Part shown: one piece after another, positions 9,691-19,846 of the stretch
Layout of the letters: each line of letters starts with the position of its first letter
Position numbering within the stretch: position 1 is the stretch's first letter
Assembly: GCF_036898095.1 (NCBI RefSeq)
Contig: NC_090751.1
Span: 88,411,604 to 88,475,603 of the forward strand
Length of the DNA stretch: 64,000 nucleotides
From: Palaemon carinicauda
Taxonomy: Eukaryota > Arthropoda > Malacostraca > Decapoda > Palaemonidae
Reading direction: 5' to 3'
The notes under the pieces: model-generated
The model's input: only the letters and a program-made list of their open reading frames with translations
Database searches by the model: none
What the model was told of the DNA's origin: nothing
Translations under genes and position numbers: made by a program

Positions 9691-10709
9691 GAATATTGTT
9701 GACTGTGCAACTACTTTAACTGGGCATACATTGGACCTAGTTTTAAGAGATGGAATAAATAACATTGTATCTGATATAGATGTAGAAGAGAAGTGCGCTA
9801 TCTCTCCAGTGCACGACTTATTACGTTTAGACTACCCCTACAGAAACACACAGTGGTGAAGAAAATAAACTTTAGACCTAAATCAAACCTCTCCTGTATT
9901 TATTGAAGAATTTGAAAAAAAAAAAAAAAAGGAAATGATGCTATCAATATTCCCTGCAATCATGATAACCAACATTTGTTGGGCTCTGTGTGTGTGTTGA
10001 CTGCCTTATGACCATATATAATAGGGTGAGAAAAAGTTAATATGATACAGTATCATGTGTCCACTGATGAAAAAAGACTATAATTGTTAGAGACCGATCG
10101 TCTTGGTTTGATGAGGAGATCTTAGAGATTAGAGAAAAAGATGTAAAGAAGGTGGAATCTGTTAAAAACTGAATACAAACCTGCCATGTGCCAATATAAT
10201 TACCCACTAAGAAATATAAAAAAAGTGAATACTACAAAAGAAAGACCCACGAAGCAGCAAAAGTCAAATTATACTGTATCCTAAATGGTATAATGGGAAA
10301 TATAAATGAAAAACAGGCTACCAGGTGAGTACAGTAACCAGGAACTGGCAAATAATTTTCTATTATTCTTATACAACAAAATAGGAAATATAACTATGTC
10401 ATTTACAAATATTCGACATCAAATTAGCCCTAAACCATATAAACAGACAAAATTAAAGATTCAATAATCTAACACAAGACGATGTCACCAATATTATCAA
10501 GGCAGCAAAGAAAACAAAAATGTGCGATCGATCCAATGCCAACATCTGAAGTAACTGGAGAAAAAACTTTTGTAGTCTAGCTGATATAATTATGAGAATA
10601 ACTAAAACAAGTTTCCCTAATCTGAGAAAAAGGCTAAACAGTAGTAACACCGGTTTTGAAAAGGGCTCTAGATTATCAGGAATTAAGCTCATATAGACCT
10701 ATTTCGAAT
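9690..10709 (+). pseudogene. LINE-3 piece 1: end of endonuclease to start of RT
   Basis: The frame around 9707-9760 reads V-D-C-A-T-T-L-T-G-H-T-L-D-L-V, the typical late endonuclease region of CR1/L2-like LINEs, followed about 80 bases later by a degraded S-x-H motif (S-P-V-H-D). The interval 9780-10640 has many stops. The last codons before DIRS-B1 give L-S-S-Y-R-P-I-S-N, the start of the RT fingers. The reading continues exactly at 18087 with L-S-F-I-S-K-V-I. The element is old: no frame longer than about 100 residues survives. Confidence 0.7.
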
Positions 10710-10756
10710 ATGACAAATTCGTAGGTAATTTGTATTTTTTCTAACTATATAAACCT

Positions 10757-10930
10757 TAGCTATTTAATATGGGTAATTACTTTCGGCGTAGCTGAAATGA
10801 CAAGCCATTAGAATTTTAACGAGGGTTTACTACCCCACCGCTAGTTAGCGCGCGGGGGGGGGGGGGTGTGTTAGCCTCCTAAACCGGCCCCCCCCCTCAC
10901 ACACACCTGTGCTGAGCTCACTTTGCTTAG
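10757..10930. repeat. DIRS-B1 terminal inverted repeat, 3' side
   Basis: From TTAGCTATTTAATATGG inward, through TTTCGGCGTAGCTGAAATG and ACGAGGGTTTACTACC, this is the inverse of 17885-18050. It ends in a G/C-run and CA-rich stretch. The outer segment 10710-10756 is unique to this end and is mirrored in the ICR. Confidence 0.9.
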
Positions 10931-10984
10931 AGGTAGGACTAAACGGGGGATGGGGCTAGCGGGCAAGTTTGATCAAATAGCTAA

Positions 10985-11076
10985 GGTTCGTATAGTTAGG
11001 AAAAATACAAATTACAGTACTTACAAATTTGTCATTTGTTCCGTAACTGAAATACAAACCACGCTATTTAATATGG
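10985..11076. repeat. DIRS-B1 internal complementary region (ICR)
   Basis: Bases 10985-11035 (ending AATTTGTCAT) are the reverse complement of the left outer end 10710-10756. Bases 11036-11076 (starting TTGTTCCGTAACTG) are the reverse complement of the right outer end 18046-18086. The two halves meet at GTCAT|TTGTT, exactly as the two element ends would meet in a circle. Known DIRS biology uses this region to template completion of the circular cDNA. A 6-7 base insertion around 11015 is the only length difference. Confidence 0.9.
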
Positions 11077-11489
11077 GTGACTCAGGTAAGTCCTGGCTTT
11101 GCCCGGGGACTCAGTATCTGAGTGTGTCAGCACTCGACAATAAGGAGTCCTTGCACCTCGCTAGTGCCTTGCTATGCAAGGACTGCGGCCTACGTAAGCT
11201 GTGTGTGAAGGTTTGAAGAGTGACTCGTCCTAGGAAATTGACCTGAAGTCCTTTAGATGGAAACTTAGGCTAGGACTCTCCCAATACCATCTCGTCAGGG
11301 TATGGGGACGTGACAATATTAGCTTAATACTAGGAACACAAGGAAACATGGTTTACCTGAAGTGGTTTGAGGTCAGCTGTGCAGAGAACCCAGGATGCTG
11401 CTTTCCCCAAGAGAGGGGAGGATGAAGAAAAGAATAAGGGCCAGACATACCTTTTCATTCATGCAGACTAAGACCGGGTAACAATGCCC

Positions 11490-12122
11490 TCAACCTTCTG
11501 CTACTTGTCCATTAAGGAGCCTGAGGTTTAAACCAGCTGTTGTGGAGTCACCACAGGGCCGATAGAGAACGTATCGAGCCTCCTGTAGGTCACATCTTGC
11601 AGGTAGTGGGCTGTGAAGGTCGTCTGACGCTTCCACACCTCTGCTTGTAGAACCTGCGTCACTGAGAAGTTCTTTTTGAAGGCCAGAGACGTAGCTACGC
11701 CCAACATCATGTGCTCTAGGGCGAAGTGACAAAGAAGGGTCAGGATTCAGGGATTGATGGATTACCTTCCGAATCCATGTCGAGATGGTATTCTTGGTAA
11801 CCCTCCTCTTTGTCCTCCCAGTGCTCACAAACAATGCCTGCACTTGGGGACGAACTACAGCCGTTCTTTCAAGATATAGCCTCAGACTCCTTACTGGGCA
11901 CAGTAGGAGATGGTCTGGGTCATCTGTTACAGAACGAAGACTCGAAACCTGGAAAGAGTCGAACCGTGGGTCCGGCACTCCCGGATTCTGAGTCTTAGCA
12001 ACAAACTCAGGGACGAAGCTGAACGTTACCTCCCCCCATCCCCTTGAATGGGCGATGTCATACGAGAGACCATGAAGTTCACTGACTCGCTTGGCCGAGG
12101 CCAAAGCTAGTAGGAACACCAT
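11490..12122 (-). pseudogene. DIRS-B1 tyrosine recombinase, frameshifted
   Basis: It would integrate the circular cDNA through a covalent tyrosine intermediate, without a DDE integrase. Box I is S-A-K-R-V-S-E-L-H-G-L near the start of the frame (the first catalytic arginine). The C-P-V-R-S-L-R-L-Y-L segment follows, then A-H-D-V at about 11715. There the frame shifts: the rest, A-T-S-L-A-F-K-K-N-F-S-V, then V-W-K-R-Q-T-T-F-T-A-H-Y-L (W and the nucleophilic Y), is read in the next frame at 11710-11528. The HxxR arginine codon falls at the break. Copy B2 (53798-54367) has the same protein in one frame with H-D-V-R-G. Confidence 0.85.
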
Positions 12123-12481
12123 CTTCCAAGTCAGGTGGCGATCTGAAGCCTGGCGTAATGGTTCGTAGGGAGGTCTCTTCAGAGACCTGAGAACTCAAAC
12201 CACGTTCCATGGAGGAGGTCTCACTTCCGACTGAGGGCAGGTAAGTTCATAACTTCGTATGAGTAGGGGAAAGTTCCAGCGAAGAAGAAATGTCCACTCC
12301 TTTGAGCCTGAAGGCTAGACTTAAGGCTGAGCGATAGCCTTTCACTGCTGAGACTGAAAGGCGCATTTCTTCTCGCAAATACATGAAGAACTCCGCTATT
12401 GCTGGAATAGTGGCATCGAGTGGAGAGATACCCCTTCAAGACACCAACCACAGAAAACTCTCGACTTTGCCTGGTAGACCC

Positions 12482-14472
12482 CTACAGATGACCTTCGCAG
12501 GTGTCCAGACATCCTGTTCGCAACTTGTTGCGAAAATCCTCTCTCTGCGAGGAGATGCTGGATAGTCTCAAGGCGTGAAGTCGAAGCGAAGCTACGGCTT
12601 TGTGAAAGATGTTGGCGTGTGGTTGTTTGAGTAGTTCGTGTAGTGAAAAAAGAGTTCCGTTAGGGGTTGCAGAAGGTCCGGAAACCATTCCGCGTGATGC
12701 CATGGCGGAGCTATCAGGGTCATCAAAAGATTGACCGATATTCTGGTCTTGTTGAGTACCCTCCTCATCAGACAGAACGGGGGAAAGGCATATACGTCGA
12801 TGTTGTCCCACCGTTGTTGGAAGGCATCTTGCCAGAGTGCCTTGGGATCCGGGACTCGGGAGCAGTACAGGGAGCTTGAAGTTCAGCGCTGTAGCGAACA
12901 GATCCACAGTCGTGGAACCCCACAAAGTCAGGACTTTGTTGGCTACTAGATGATCCAAAGTCCACTCGGTACTCACTATCTGAGACGCTCTGCTCAGATT
13001 GTCGGCGAGCACATTCCTCTTGCCTGGAATGAAGCGAGCCGATAGTGGAATCGAGTGGACTTCGGTCCATCTCAGTATCTCTACTGCGAGATGGAAGAGC
13101 TGCGCTGAAAAGGTACCTCCCTGCTTGTTGATGTAAGCCACTACTGTGGTGTTGTTGCTCATCACCACCACAGAGTGACCCGCCAGGTATTGTTGGAACT
13201 GTTGATGGGCCAGGAATACGGCCTTCTTTTCTAGCAGATTTATATGGAGGCTTTTTTCTGATTCTGACCACAGGCCTGAGGTCCTGTGGTGCAGAACGTG
13301 CCCTCACCCCCTTCTTTGAAGCGTCCGAAAACAGCATCAAATCAGGGGGGAGGACGAGAAGATCCACTCCCTTTCGTAGGTTCTCGTCTGTCACCCACCA
13401 CTGAAGATCCGACCGTTCCGCAGGACTCATCGGGATCATGACGTCCGGGGAATCGTGTCCTTGATTCCACCGGGACTTGAGTCACCATTGCAGAGATCTC
13501 ATTCTGAGGCGACTGTTGGGAACTAGATGGGCCAGGGATGAGAGGTGACCGAGGAGACGTAACCACGATTGGGCTGGGAGTTCTTCTCGTCTGAGGAAAG
13601 AACTCGCGACCCTCCTAAGCCTTGCTATCTTGTCGTCTTATGGGAAGGCTTTGTGGAGATTGGTGTCTATTGTCATGTCTAGATATACCAGTCTTTGAGT
13701 AGGAAGCAGAGAAGACTTCTCGAGATTTACCATGATCCCCAGATCTTGGCAAAGTCCCAGAAGTTTGTCTCGGTGTCGAAGAAGGGCTGACTCCGAGTCT
13801 GCTAGGATCAGCCAGTCGTCCAGATAATGGACGGATGACAATCCTGTGGCCCCACGACGATATCAGGGTGAACACTCTAGTGAAAACCTGAGGTGCTGTG
13901 GAGAGACCGAAACACAGCACCTTGAACTGGTAGACCTTGTTGTCTAGGCAGAATCTTAAGTACTTCCTTGAAGACGGGTGGACTGGGATCTGGAAGTAAG
14001 CGTCCTTCAGATCCAATGTACACATGAAGTCTTGCGGTCTCACTGCAAGTCTGACCGTGTCTGCAGTCTCCATGCTGAACGGGGTCTGCTTGACAAACCT
14101 GTTCAGAGCCGAGAGGTTGATGACTGGTCTCCAGCCTCCAGACGCCTTCTTTACAAGAAAGAGTCGACTGAAGAAGCCTGGGGACCCGTCGACGACCTCT
14201 TGGAGAGCGGCCTTCTTTAACATGGTCTCGACTTTTGCCCAAAGGGCTTGCTCCTTTGCCGATCCCATAGCAAGGGAGCTCCATGACACTGGATTCGCTG
14301 TCAGGGGAGGTAGAGATGTTATGAATGGGACGCGATATCCTTGACTGATTACGGAAATCGTCCAGGAATTGGCCCCGAGTTGCTGCCACCTGCTTGCGCA
14401 ACTTTGTAGGCATACCCCCACTGGTGGACATGCAGGGGTACTGCCAATCCTAGCGTTTGCGGCCTCGGTCAC
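12482..14472 (-). pseudogene. DIRS-B1 reverse transcriptase and RNase H, frameshifted
   Basis: The first frame (14472-13615) holds the upstream domain (R-W-Q-Q-L-G-A-N-S-W, F-I-T-S-L-P-P) and RT blocks F-F-S-R-L-F-L-V-K-K, W-R-P-V-I-N-L-S-A-L-N, L-D-L-K-D-A-Y-F-Q-I-P (first Asp) and F-G-L-S-T-A-P. Near 13845 the frame shifts and the catalytic Y-L-D-D-W is read at 13841-13638. RNase H begins with L-M-F-S-D-A-S-K-K-G (frame 13439-12768) and shifts again into 13171-12482, where F-I-P-G-K-R-N-V-L-A-D-N-L-S-R gives its C-terminal motif. The remainder of that frame is the linker to the recombinase. It makes cDNA from the element RNA in the family; this copy cannot. Confidence 0.85.
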
Positions 14473-14477
14473 TCCCT

Positions 14478-17400
14478 CTAGGATTTTTCCCTCCCCTGGA
14501 AGACTTTTTGCCTTTCTTGTCCTTTGCAGGAAAGGGCTTTGACACCGTTGTCTTCGCTGCCGTTGCCGGTTTCGTGGTCTTGGTAGGGCGTGGTTGCTGG
14601 GGGTTTAGAGGGCTTAGATGTTAAAGCCCTATGTAGAAGAGAGTCCTGGTTAGACTTCCTCCACCTCTGTGCTGCCTGCTCCACATCCTTAGGCTCAAAC
14701 AGATTTCTGGAATCTCTCAGACACCGCATCTCGACGCTTCAAGATGGTATTAGCCCACAAGTTCGAGACTTGGTGGGCTAGAAACTCGATGGTACGAGTG
14801 CCTGAGAGTAGAAAGGTCTCCATGGCCCTCCTGGTACTCTCCTTGGACAAGTCCTCAGATCGTAACAGGATGCCCAGAGACCCTAGCCAGATGTCCAGCC
14901 ACGAAGTTGCCTGCATGGCACACTTCGCCACCTTCTCCTGGCTGAGGATCTCCGTAGCCGAGAAAGACACTTGCCGGGTGGAGTCTCTCTCTAGAGGGAC
15001 TCCCCTGGTAAGCTCTTCCAAGGAGTGGTGCAAAGGAAAAGCTAAACATGTCTCCTCCATGATGTCGAAGTACCTCCTCTGATGGACACGAGGATGCGGG
15101 AGGAGTTTGTTGCCGGCGCTGGACCGGCTGGAGGAGGCAAGCTCGGAGAGCTGGCCCTCGACCTTATCCCTGGCACTCTAAACCCCTTGGGACCAAGGCA
15201 AAGCCGCACTGGCCCTAGAGGGTTTTTGAGTACCAAAGACTCGGTCCAGGACCGTGTCCATGCCCTCACGAGGAGGAATCTCTGGGTCCGAGAACCCATT
15301 GAGATTCCTCATAAGGATCAGAATCTGCCAGAACGCATGCTCTGACTCCTGAAGCTCTCCTCCTGAAGGGCTGGCAGCGAAGTCTCCTGTCCCCAAAGGC
15401 TCTTCTCGGGGGGACTCGTGGACGTTCTCCGAGGGCTTGGCTGGTTCTGGTCTAATCCTTGAGGATGACTTCAGAATCGTCTTGGAATCCTTCAACTCCC
15501 TCCTGGGAGGGATACAGGACTCCAGCAGTGATGGTGGGAGGCTCTTCTCCACCCCTACCCGAGAAGACTTCACTGCGCGAGGTGGGGTTTCCTTCATTGG
15601 TGCGATGGGGGAACGCCTCACCTCACTGGACTCCCCTGAGGACGCGAAATCTTCGTCCGAAGGGGAGGGAGAGAAAGTCTGGGGGGGGGGGGAAGGATGC
15701 CTTCCTTAAAGACTTCCGAGGAGTCAACTTCGCCCTTGGAGAATTTACCACGTCAGCTACTCCTCTCTTCCTCTTCAGGGGAGTCGAAACTGCCACTGAT
15801 TTGTGTCCCAGTTCAGAGAGAACAGGCTTAAAAGCCTGTACGACCGCTCTGACAAGGGGCCTGTACGACCGCTCTGACAAGGGACCCAAACCAGGGCTGC
15901 CGACTGACAGCTGTGCTGTCAGATACTCCCTCTAGAGGGAAGAGGATCGTTCGATCCCTAGGAGGAGTAAGCAAAGCAGGGTTGGCCTGAAAAGAAGGCA
16001 AGTTCCTGGACCTATCCGGAGTTCTCCCTCCCTCCAGCGAGCGCGCTGTTCTGCGCTTGCGGGGTGGGGGGGGAAGCGATGACGATGACCTGGTCGCGCG
16101 TCATCCTGCAGCCTCGCGCGTGGGATCGTGCTGGTGCGCGTGTGATGGAATTTTACATAAATGGTGCTCGGGCGATTGCTTGCTGGCGCGCGTCAGGTGA
16201 GGGAGTGCGTGGGCGATCGATGGCGCGCAGGGACGCGTTCTGGTGACAGCAGAGGGCGCGCAGCAAGCTGAATAAGTGCTCGCGCGCAAAGGCGATTGTT
16301 CGCGCGCGCGGGAGTGAAGGATCACGATGAGCCCGTTAGGGCGATAATGTTGGGCGCGCGCAGGGGAAATATCCCTTGCTCGCAGGCGTGCATGAGGGCA
16401 CACATCAGAAACAACAACAGGTCACGTAGGTGAAAGATGGCGCGCTGGCAAGCAGGGGAAGAGATTATCTTCCCCTTTGCGCCCAGATCCGAAGATCATG
16501 GGCGCGCAGGAGATCGTTGGCGCGCAGGCGAGTGCTGGCGCGTAGGAGAGCGCTGGCACGCAGGAGATCGTGGGCACGCATGGCACGCAGGTGAAACAGG
16601 ATCTGCAGCTGGTGAGCGCTTGCGCGCAGGGGATACCTGGCGCGTAAGGGACTTGGTCACAAAGTGAGGAAGCCTCTTGTGCCCCGAAGGGAGCGATGCC
16701 CGTTTGATAACGGGGTTCGTAGGCGTCCACAGCGCATCAGCGGCCAGGAACGGCGACAGCAGGTCAGCAAGTCTGGCGTGTCCTTTGTAAGGATGACCTT
16801 CCACCGAAGGAGATCGTGAACGATCTGCGGAGAGGTCCAGGGATGTAGCTGGCAGGGTTGGTTAACGACGACGAGGTTCCTCTGCGGCCGACTGCGGGGA
16901 TGAAGAGCCGAAGAGGCGCCTCCCAACACCCTTGTGAGGCAAAGAAGTCCTCTATGGTGAAGAGGAAGGCGGGTTTTACGCCTTATACGCCCTCTGGGGG
17001 CCATGGGGTCAGCAGGCTGACCAGCAGTCCTCCGAAGAGGAGTCTCAGTCAGTGAACTCACCTGAGGGGGAGAATCACCTGCAGGAGAGACCGTTTGACT
17101 TAGTTCCTTCCTCGAAGGATGTTTGGAGGGGGGAACTAATCCTTCAGCTACATCAGCAACATCAGGAGCAGAGGCTTGATACAACTCATCAGAAGCCTCT
17201 GCCACAACAACGTCTACGATACACAGAGGATCGACCTCTGTTAAAGTCGGCGATTGTTTGACAGCTGCTCCCAATTTGATCATGTCAAACAAGGCTTCCT
17301 TGGAGGGCGAACCCTCAAGCCCCAAGGAAGCCCAAAGCTGCAACAAATCATAATTAGTTACATTGACATCAGAAATAATATCCTCTCCCGGGGGAGGAGG

Positions 17401-17832
17401 AGGAGCTGCCTCGCTATGCGAGGCAACTCTTTCTCCCAAACCCTGAGATCGGTCAACAGAACTGCGGCCTACGCTACCACTCAACAGTTTCTCGGAAGAA
17501 ACCGATCGAGTGGGAGCTTCGGAGGAGGTTCGGGGCACGGAAGAAGAGCCCTTGGGATTTTCTCCTTTCAAAGAAATCTTCGAAGGAGAAATATCTCGCT
17601 TGGATTTCTTCTTCCGGCGCCGGGAAAACCTCTCCCACTTTGAGGTAGACCACTCCCTACACTCACCGCATACGTTACTCTTATCACACCGTTGGCCCCT
17701 ACAGTAAGGACACAAGGTGTGTGGGTCCGTTTCGACCGCCGACATATAAGTTCCATAAGGGCGGTCAGGTAAACCGGGACAATTACGCATCACAGAGGCC
17801 AACTTCACAAACACTGTCAAAGAAAAAAGCAA
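14478..17832 (-). pseudogene. DIRS-B1 gag-like ORF1, frameshifted
   Basis: The frame 17832-16657 (391 residues) opens with a Cys cluster at residues 41-58 (C-P-Y-C, then C, C-G-E-C), probably zinc-binding, followed by a very basic R-R-R-K-K-K-S-K stretch and a Ser/Pro-rich region. Downstream, frames 16804-16496, 15889-15178 and 15060-14695 carry the remaining parts, so at least three shifts are needed. The conserved gag core includes H-H-S-L-E-E-L-T-R-G and W-L-D-I-W-L-G (15060-14695). The middle part is GC-rich and encodes hexapeptide repeats of the form RSPARQ (about 16496-16630). Its job in the family is packaging the RNA. Exact start is uncertain; a second Met lies at residue 15 and a third at 30. 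Confidence 0.75.
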
Positions 17833-17884
17833 ACAAAAGATCCGTTAAATGGCTGTCAGAGAAGGCAAGGATGACAGCGGACAT

Positions 17885-18050
17885 GTCCATCTAGCACCCA
17901 AGCAGAGAGCAAAGTGAGCTCAGCACCGGTGTGAGGGGGGGGTATCAAGCTACCCTCCCTACCCGCCCGCTAACTAGCGGTGGGGTAGTAAACCCTCGTT
18001 AAAATTCTAATGGCTTGTCATTTCAGCTACGCCGAAAGTAATTGTCCATA
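17885..18050. repeat. DIRS-B1 terminal inverted repeat, 5' side
   Basis: It is the inverse of 10757-10930 (shared GTAGTAAACCCTCGTTAAAA and CATTTCAGCTACGCCGAAAG). The outer segment 18046-18086, ending GTTATGGAACAA, is specific to this end and is mirrored in the ICR. Confidence 0.9.
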
Positions 18051-18086
18051 TTAAATAGCATGATTTGTATTTCAGTTATGGAACAA

Positions 18087-18239
18087 CTATCCTTTATTTC
18101 AAAAGTCATAAAATATATAATTCTTGAACAACTAATTAGTCACTTGAAAGAAATGGAAGCACTGCTAGACAACCAGTCTGCTTACAGAAAATTATACTCT
18201 ACAGAGACTGTTATCTGTTCTGTTGTAAATAGTATGCTG
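18087..18239 (+). pseudogene. LINE-3 piece 2: reverse transcriptase N-terminal part
   Basis: The frame continues from 10709: L-S-F-I-S-K-V-I-K-Y-I-I-L-E-Q-L, L-L-D-N-Q-S-A-Y-R-K, ending at M-L-E-N-A. It is cut at 18239 by a LINE-2 fragment and resumes near 19255. Confidence 0.75.
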
Positions 18240-19245
18240 GAAAATGCTATAAGCCCAAGGGCTCCAACGGAAAAATATCCTAGTGAGGATAGTTTAGATT
18301 CAGGGAAACAGGAATGAGGAAGATCAATTTTCCTTTGGACAGTGAGTGACAGAGCCATCTGATAAAAGTATAGGAGGAACTGTTGCATCTACACTAAAAA
18401 GTGCAGATTTAAGGGAAGTCTACCATTTATATTCCTGGGTTGTACCAGAAAGTGTTTCTTTTATGGTTAAATTGTATTCCTTTCCAGTTGAAGCATAAAC
18501 TCCCTGAGCAAAAGCTCTAACCCAAGTATAGTTATTCCAAGTCAAATCTGCTCTGTTACCCTTCCAAAGATGATAGGCCTCGTTTCTCCAAATAAGCACT
18601 TCTAGAATCATCATTGAACCATGGTTTGTCCTTCACTCACTACCTTAACACACGAGAAGGGATATGCCTATCAATTATGTTGACTAGATTCTCATTCAAA
18701 GGAACAGCAGGATTAGTGCTACTAGAAAACTGTGAATAATTCTGGCCCAAAAGATTACTCAAAATCCCATTCAAGTATACTTGAGATTTCATATAAATAT
18801 TATACGAGTATGATACATCAGGGACGAGCTGCTCAGTTTTCACTACTAACTAAATCCAGGCATGATTAGATGTCCGAACTGGAGAACCAACTTTACTTGT
18901 TATAACGCCAGGAGTGTCGGCGTACACGAGGTCCAAGTAGTTATCAGACCTGTGAGTAGCTTCCCTTATGATTTGCTCACAGCCTGATTCAGAGGCAAAG
19001 TCTAAAGCTCTTAAGCCATTGCAATTGGTAGGAGAAACAGAATTTAACCACTTCCATTGGTGAACATTGAAATTGCCAACAAAGACAAAAGAGGTCTTTC
19101 TGTCATCATCTTGCCATAATGGTAAAAAGACAATCAAAGATAGAATCATCCAGACATGAACACAAATAGAAGCTGTTATGTCTGCCACAAACTCTTATCA
19201 CCTGAATCTCATGACATTCACATTCATAGCAGGATTTATGAGAGG
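18240..19245 (-). mobile_element. LINE-2b: internally deleted LINE-2 copy inserted in LINE-3
   Basis: On the minus strand it starts with endonuclease sequence (frame 19188-18850: F-V-F-V-G-N-F-N-V-H, then S-N-H-A-W), passes a linker containing N-E-A-Y-H-L-W-K-G-N-R (18614-18420) and reaches L-P-H-S-C-F-P-E-S-K-L-S-S-L at about 18325-18285. There it jumps to the 3' untranslated sequence shared with 19890-19960 and 61890-61935 (GGAGCCCTTGGGCTTATAG). The RT is therefore deleted. It supplies the N-terminal half that the copy at 19847-21362 lacks. Confidence 0.65.
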
Positions 19246-19249
19246 CAAG

Positions 19250-19508
19250 GGATTTGGTCCTAATATACACCGTCATTGCTGCTTTTGATAAAGTTGTGCA
19301 TGAACTGCTACTCAATGACCTACTCTCCATCGGTATTGAAGATCAAGATTTTGAATACCTAAAAGACTACTTGATTGACAGAAATTGCTCAGTGCAAATT
19401 GGAAACACTTATTCATTACATGAGCCACTAAAAAGAGGGGTAACTCAGGGGAGTGTACTGGGCCCAATCTTATTCTGTATCTATACTATTGGTCTGTCAA
19501 ATATACTA
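19250..19508 (+). pseudogene. LINE-3 piece 3: RT catalytic core, first part
   Basis: The frame from 19254 reads A-A-F-D-K-V-V-H-E-L-L-L-N-D-L (first catalytic Asp), then R-G-V-T-Q-G-S-V-L-G-P-I-L-F and G-L-S-N-I-L. It stops at the TA (19507-19508) where the long-TIR element entered; the F-A-D-D motif is on the far side at 22415. Confidence 0.8.
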
Positions 19509-19830
19509 CTATGGATTTCACAGACAGTGCAAGTGCGATTTTTTGCAATTACTCTGTAACGAACAGTCGTATCAATACGAGATGTTGCTATAAGGTATTA
19601 CACCCAGTGAGGAAATTTATAGGGGTATAATGAATCTTTAATTATTAATTATAAAGACACTTGTCCCTATGCCAAAGGGCAAAATCTCAATCATCCAGTC
19701 ACAAAACCGAACAATAATATACAGAACCTCTACCTCCACCCCCTCCCTCCCTCTCCTTTCATCCCTCACCTGCTCTCCCCCTGCTTCAAGCTATCTCTCT
19801 CCACCTCCACGCCATCCATCCCTCTCCGTT
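19509..19830. repeat. Left terminal inverted repeat of long-TIR element
   Basis: It pairs with 22080-22414. Shared landmarks, read inward, are GATTTTTTGCAATTA, GTATTACACCCAGT and GGAAATTTATAGG. The inner 150 bp is C/T-rich and aligns less well. Confidence 0.85.
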
Positions 19831-19846
19831 CTTTCCCTTCCCTTCA

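Larger units (their letters stand above)
10710..18086 (-). mobile_element. DIRS family B element B1, complete ends, 7,377 bp
   Basis: Its ends are fixed to the base because the interrupted LINE-3 rejoins in frame: CCTATTTCGAAT (ending 10709) plus CTATCC (from 18087) encodes P-I-S-N-L-S. There is no target duplication. Reading the minus strand, the order is 5' inverted repeat, gag (17832 to about 14478), reverse transcriptase (14472 to about 13640), RNase H (about 13440-12950), tyrosine recombinase (about 12122-11528), ICR (10985-11076) and 3' inverted repeat. Frameshifts in RT, RNase H and recombinase make this copy inactive. A length of about 7.4 kb fits this class of crustacean DIRS elements. 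Confidence 0.9.

Noticed and set aside
13615..14472. Gypsy/LTR retrotransposon RT
   Set aside because: No long terminal direct repeats or DDE integrase are present; the neighbouring tyrosine recombinase, inverted termini and ICR define DIRS.
16101..16403. Minus-strand frame C-P-H-A-R-L-R-A-R-D as a separate gene
   Set aside because: It lies inside the frameshifted DIRS-B1 gag and has the same repeat composition; it is part of that gene.
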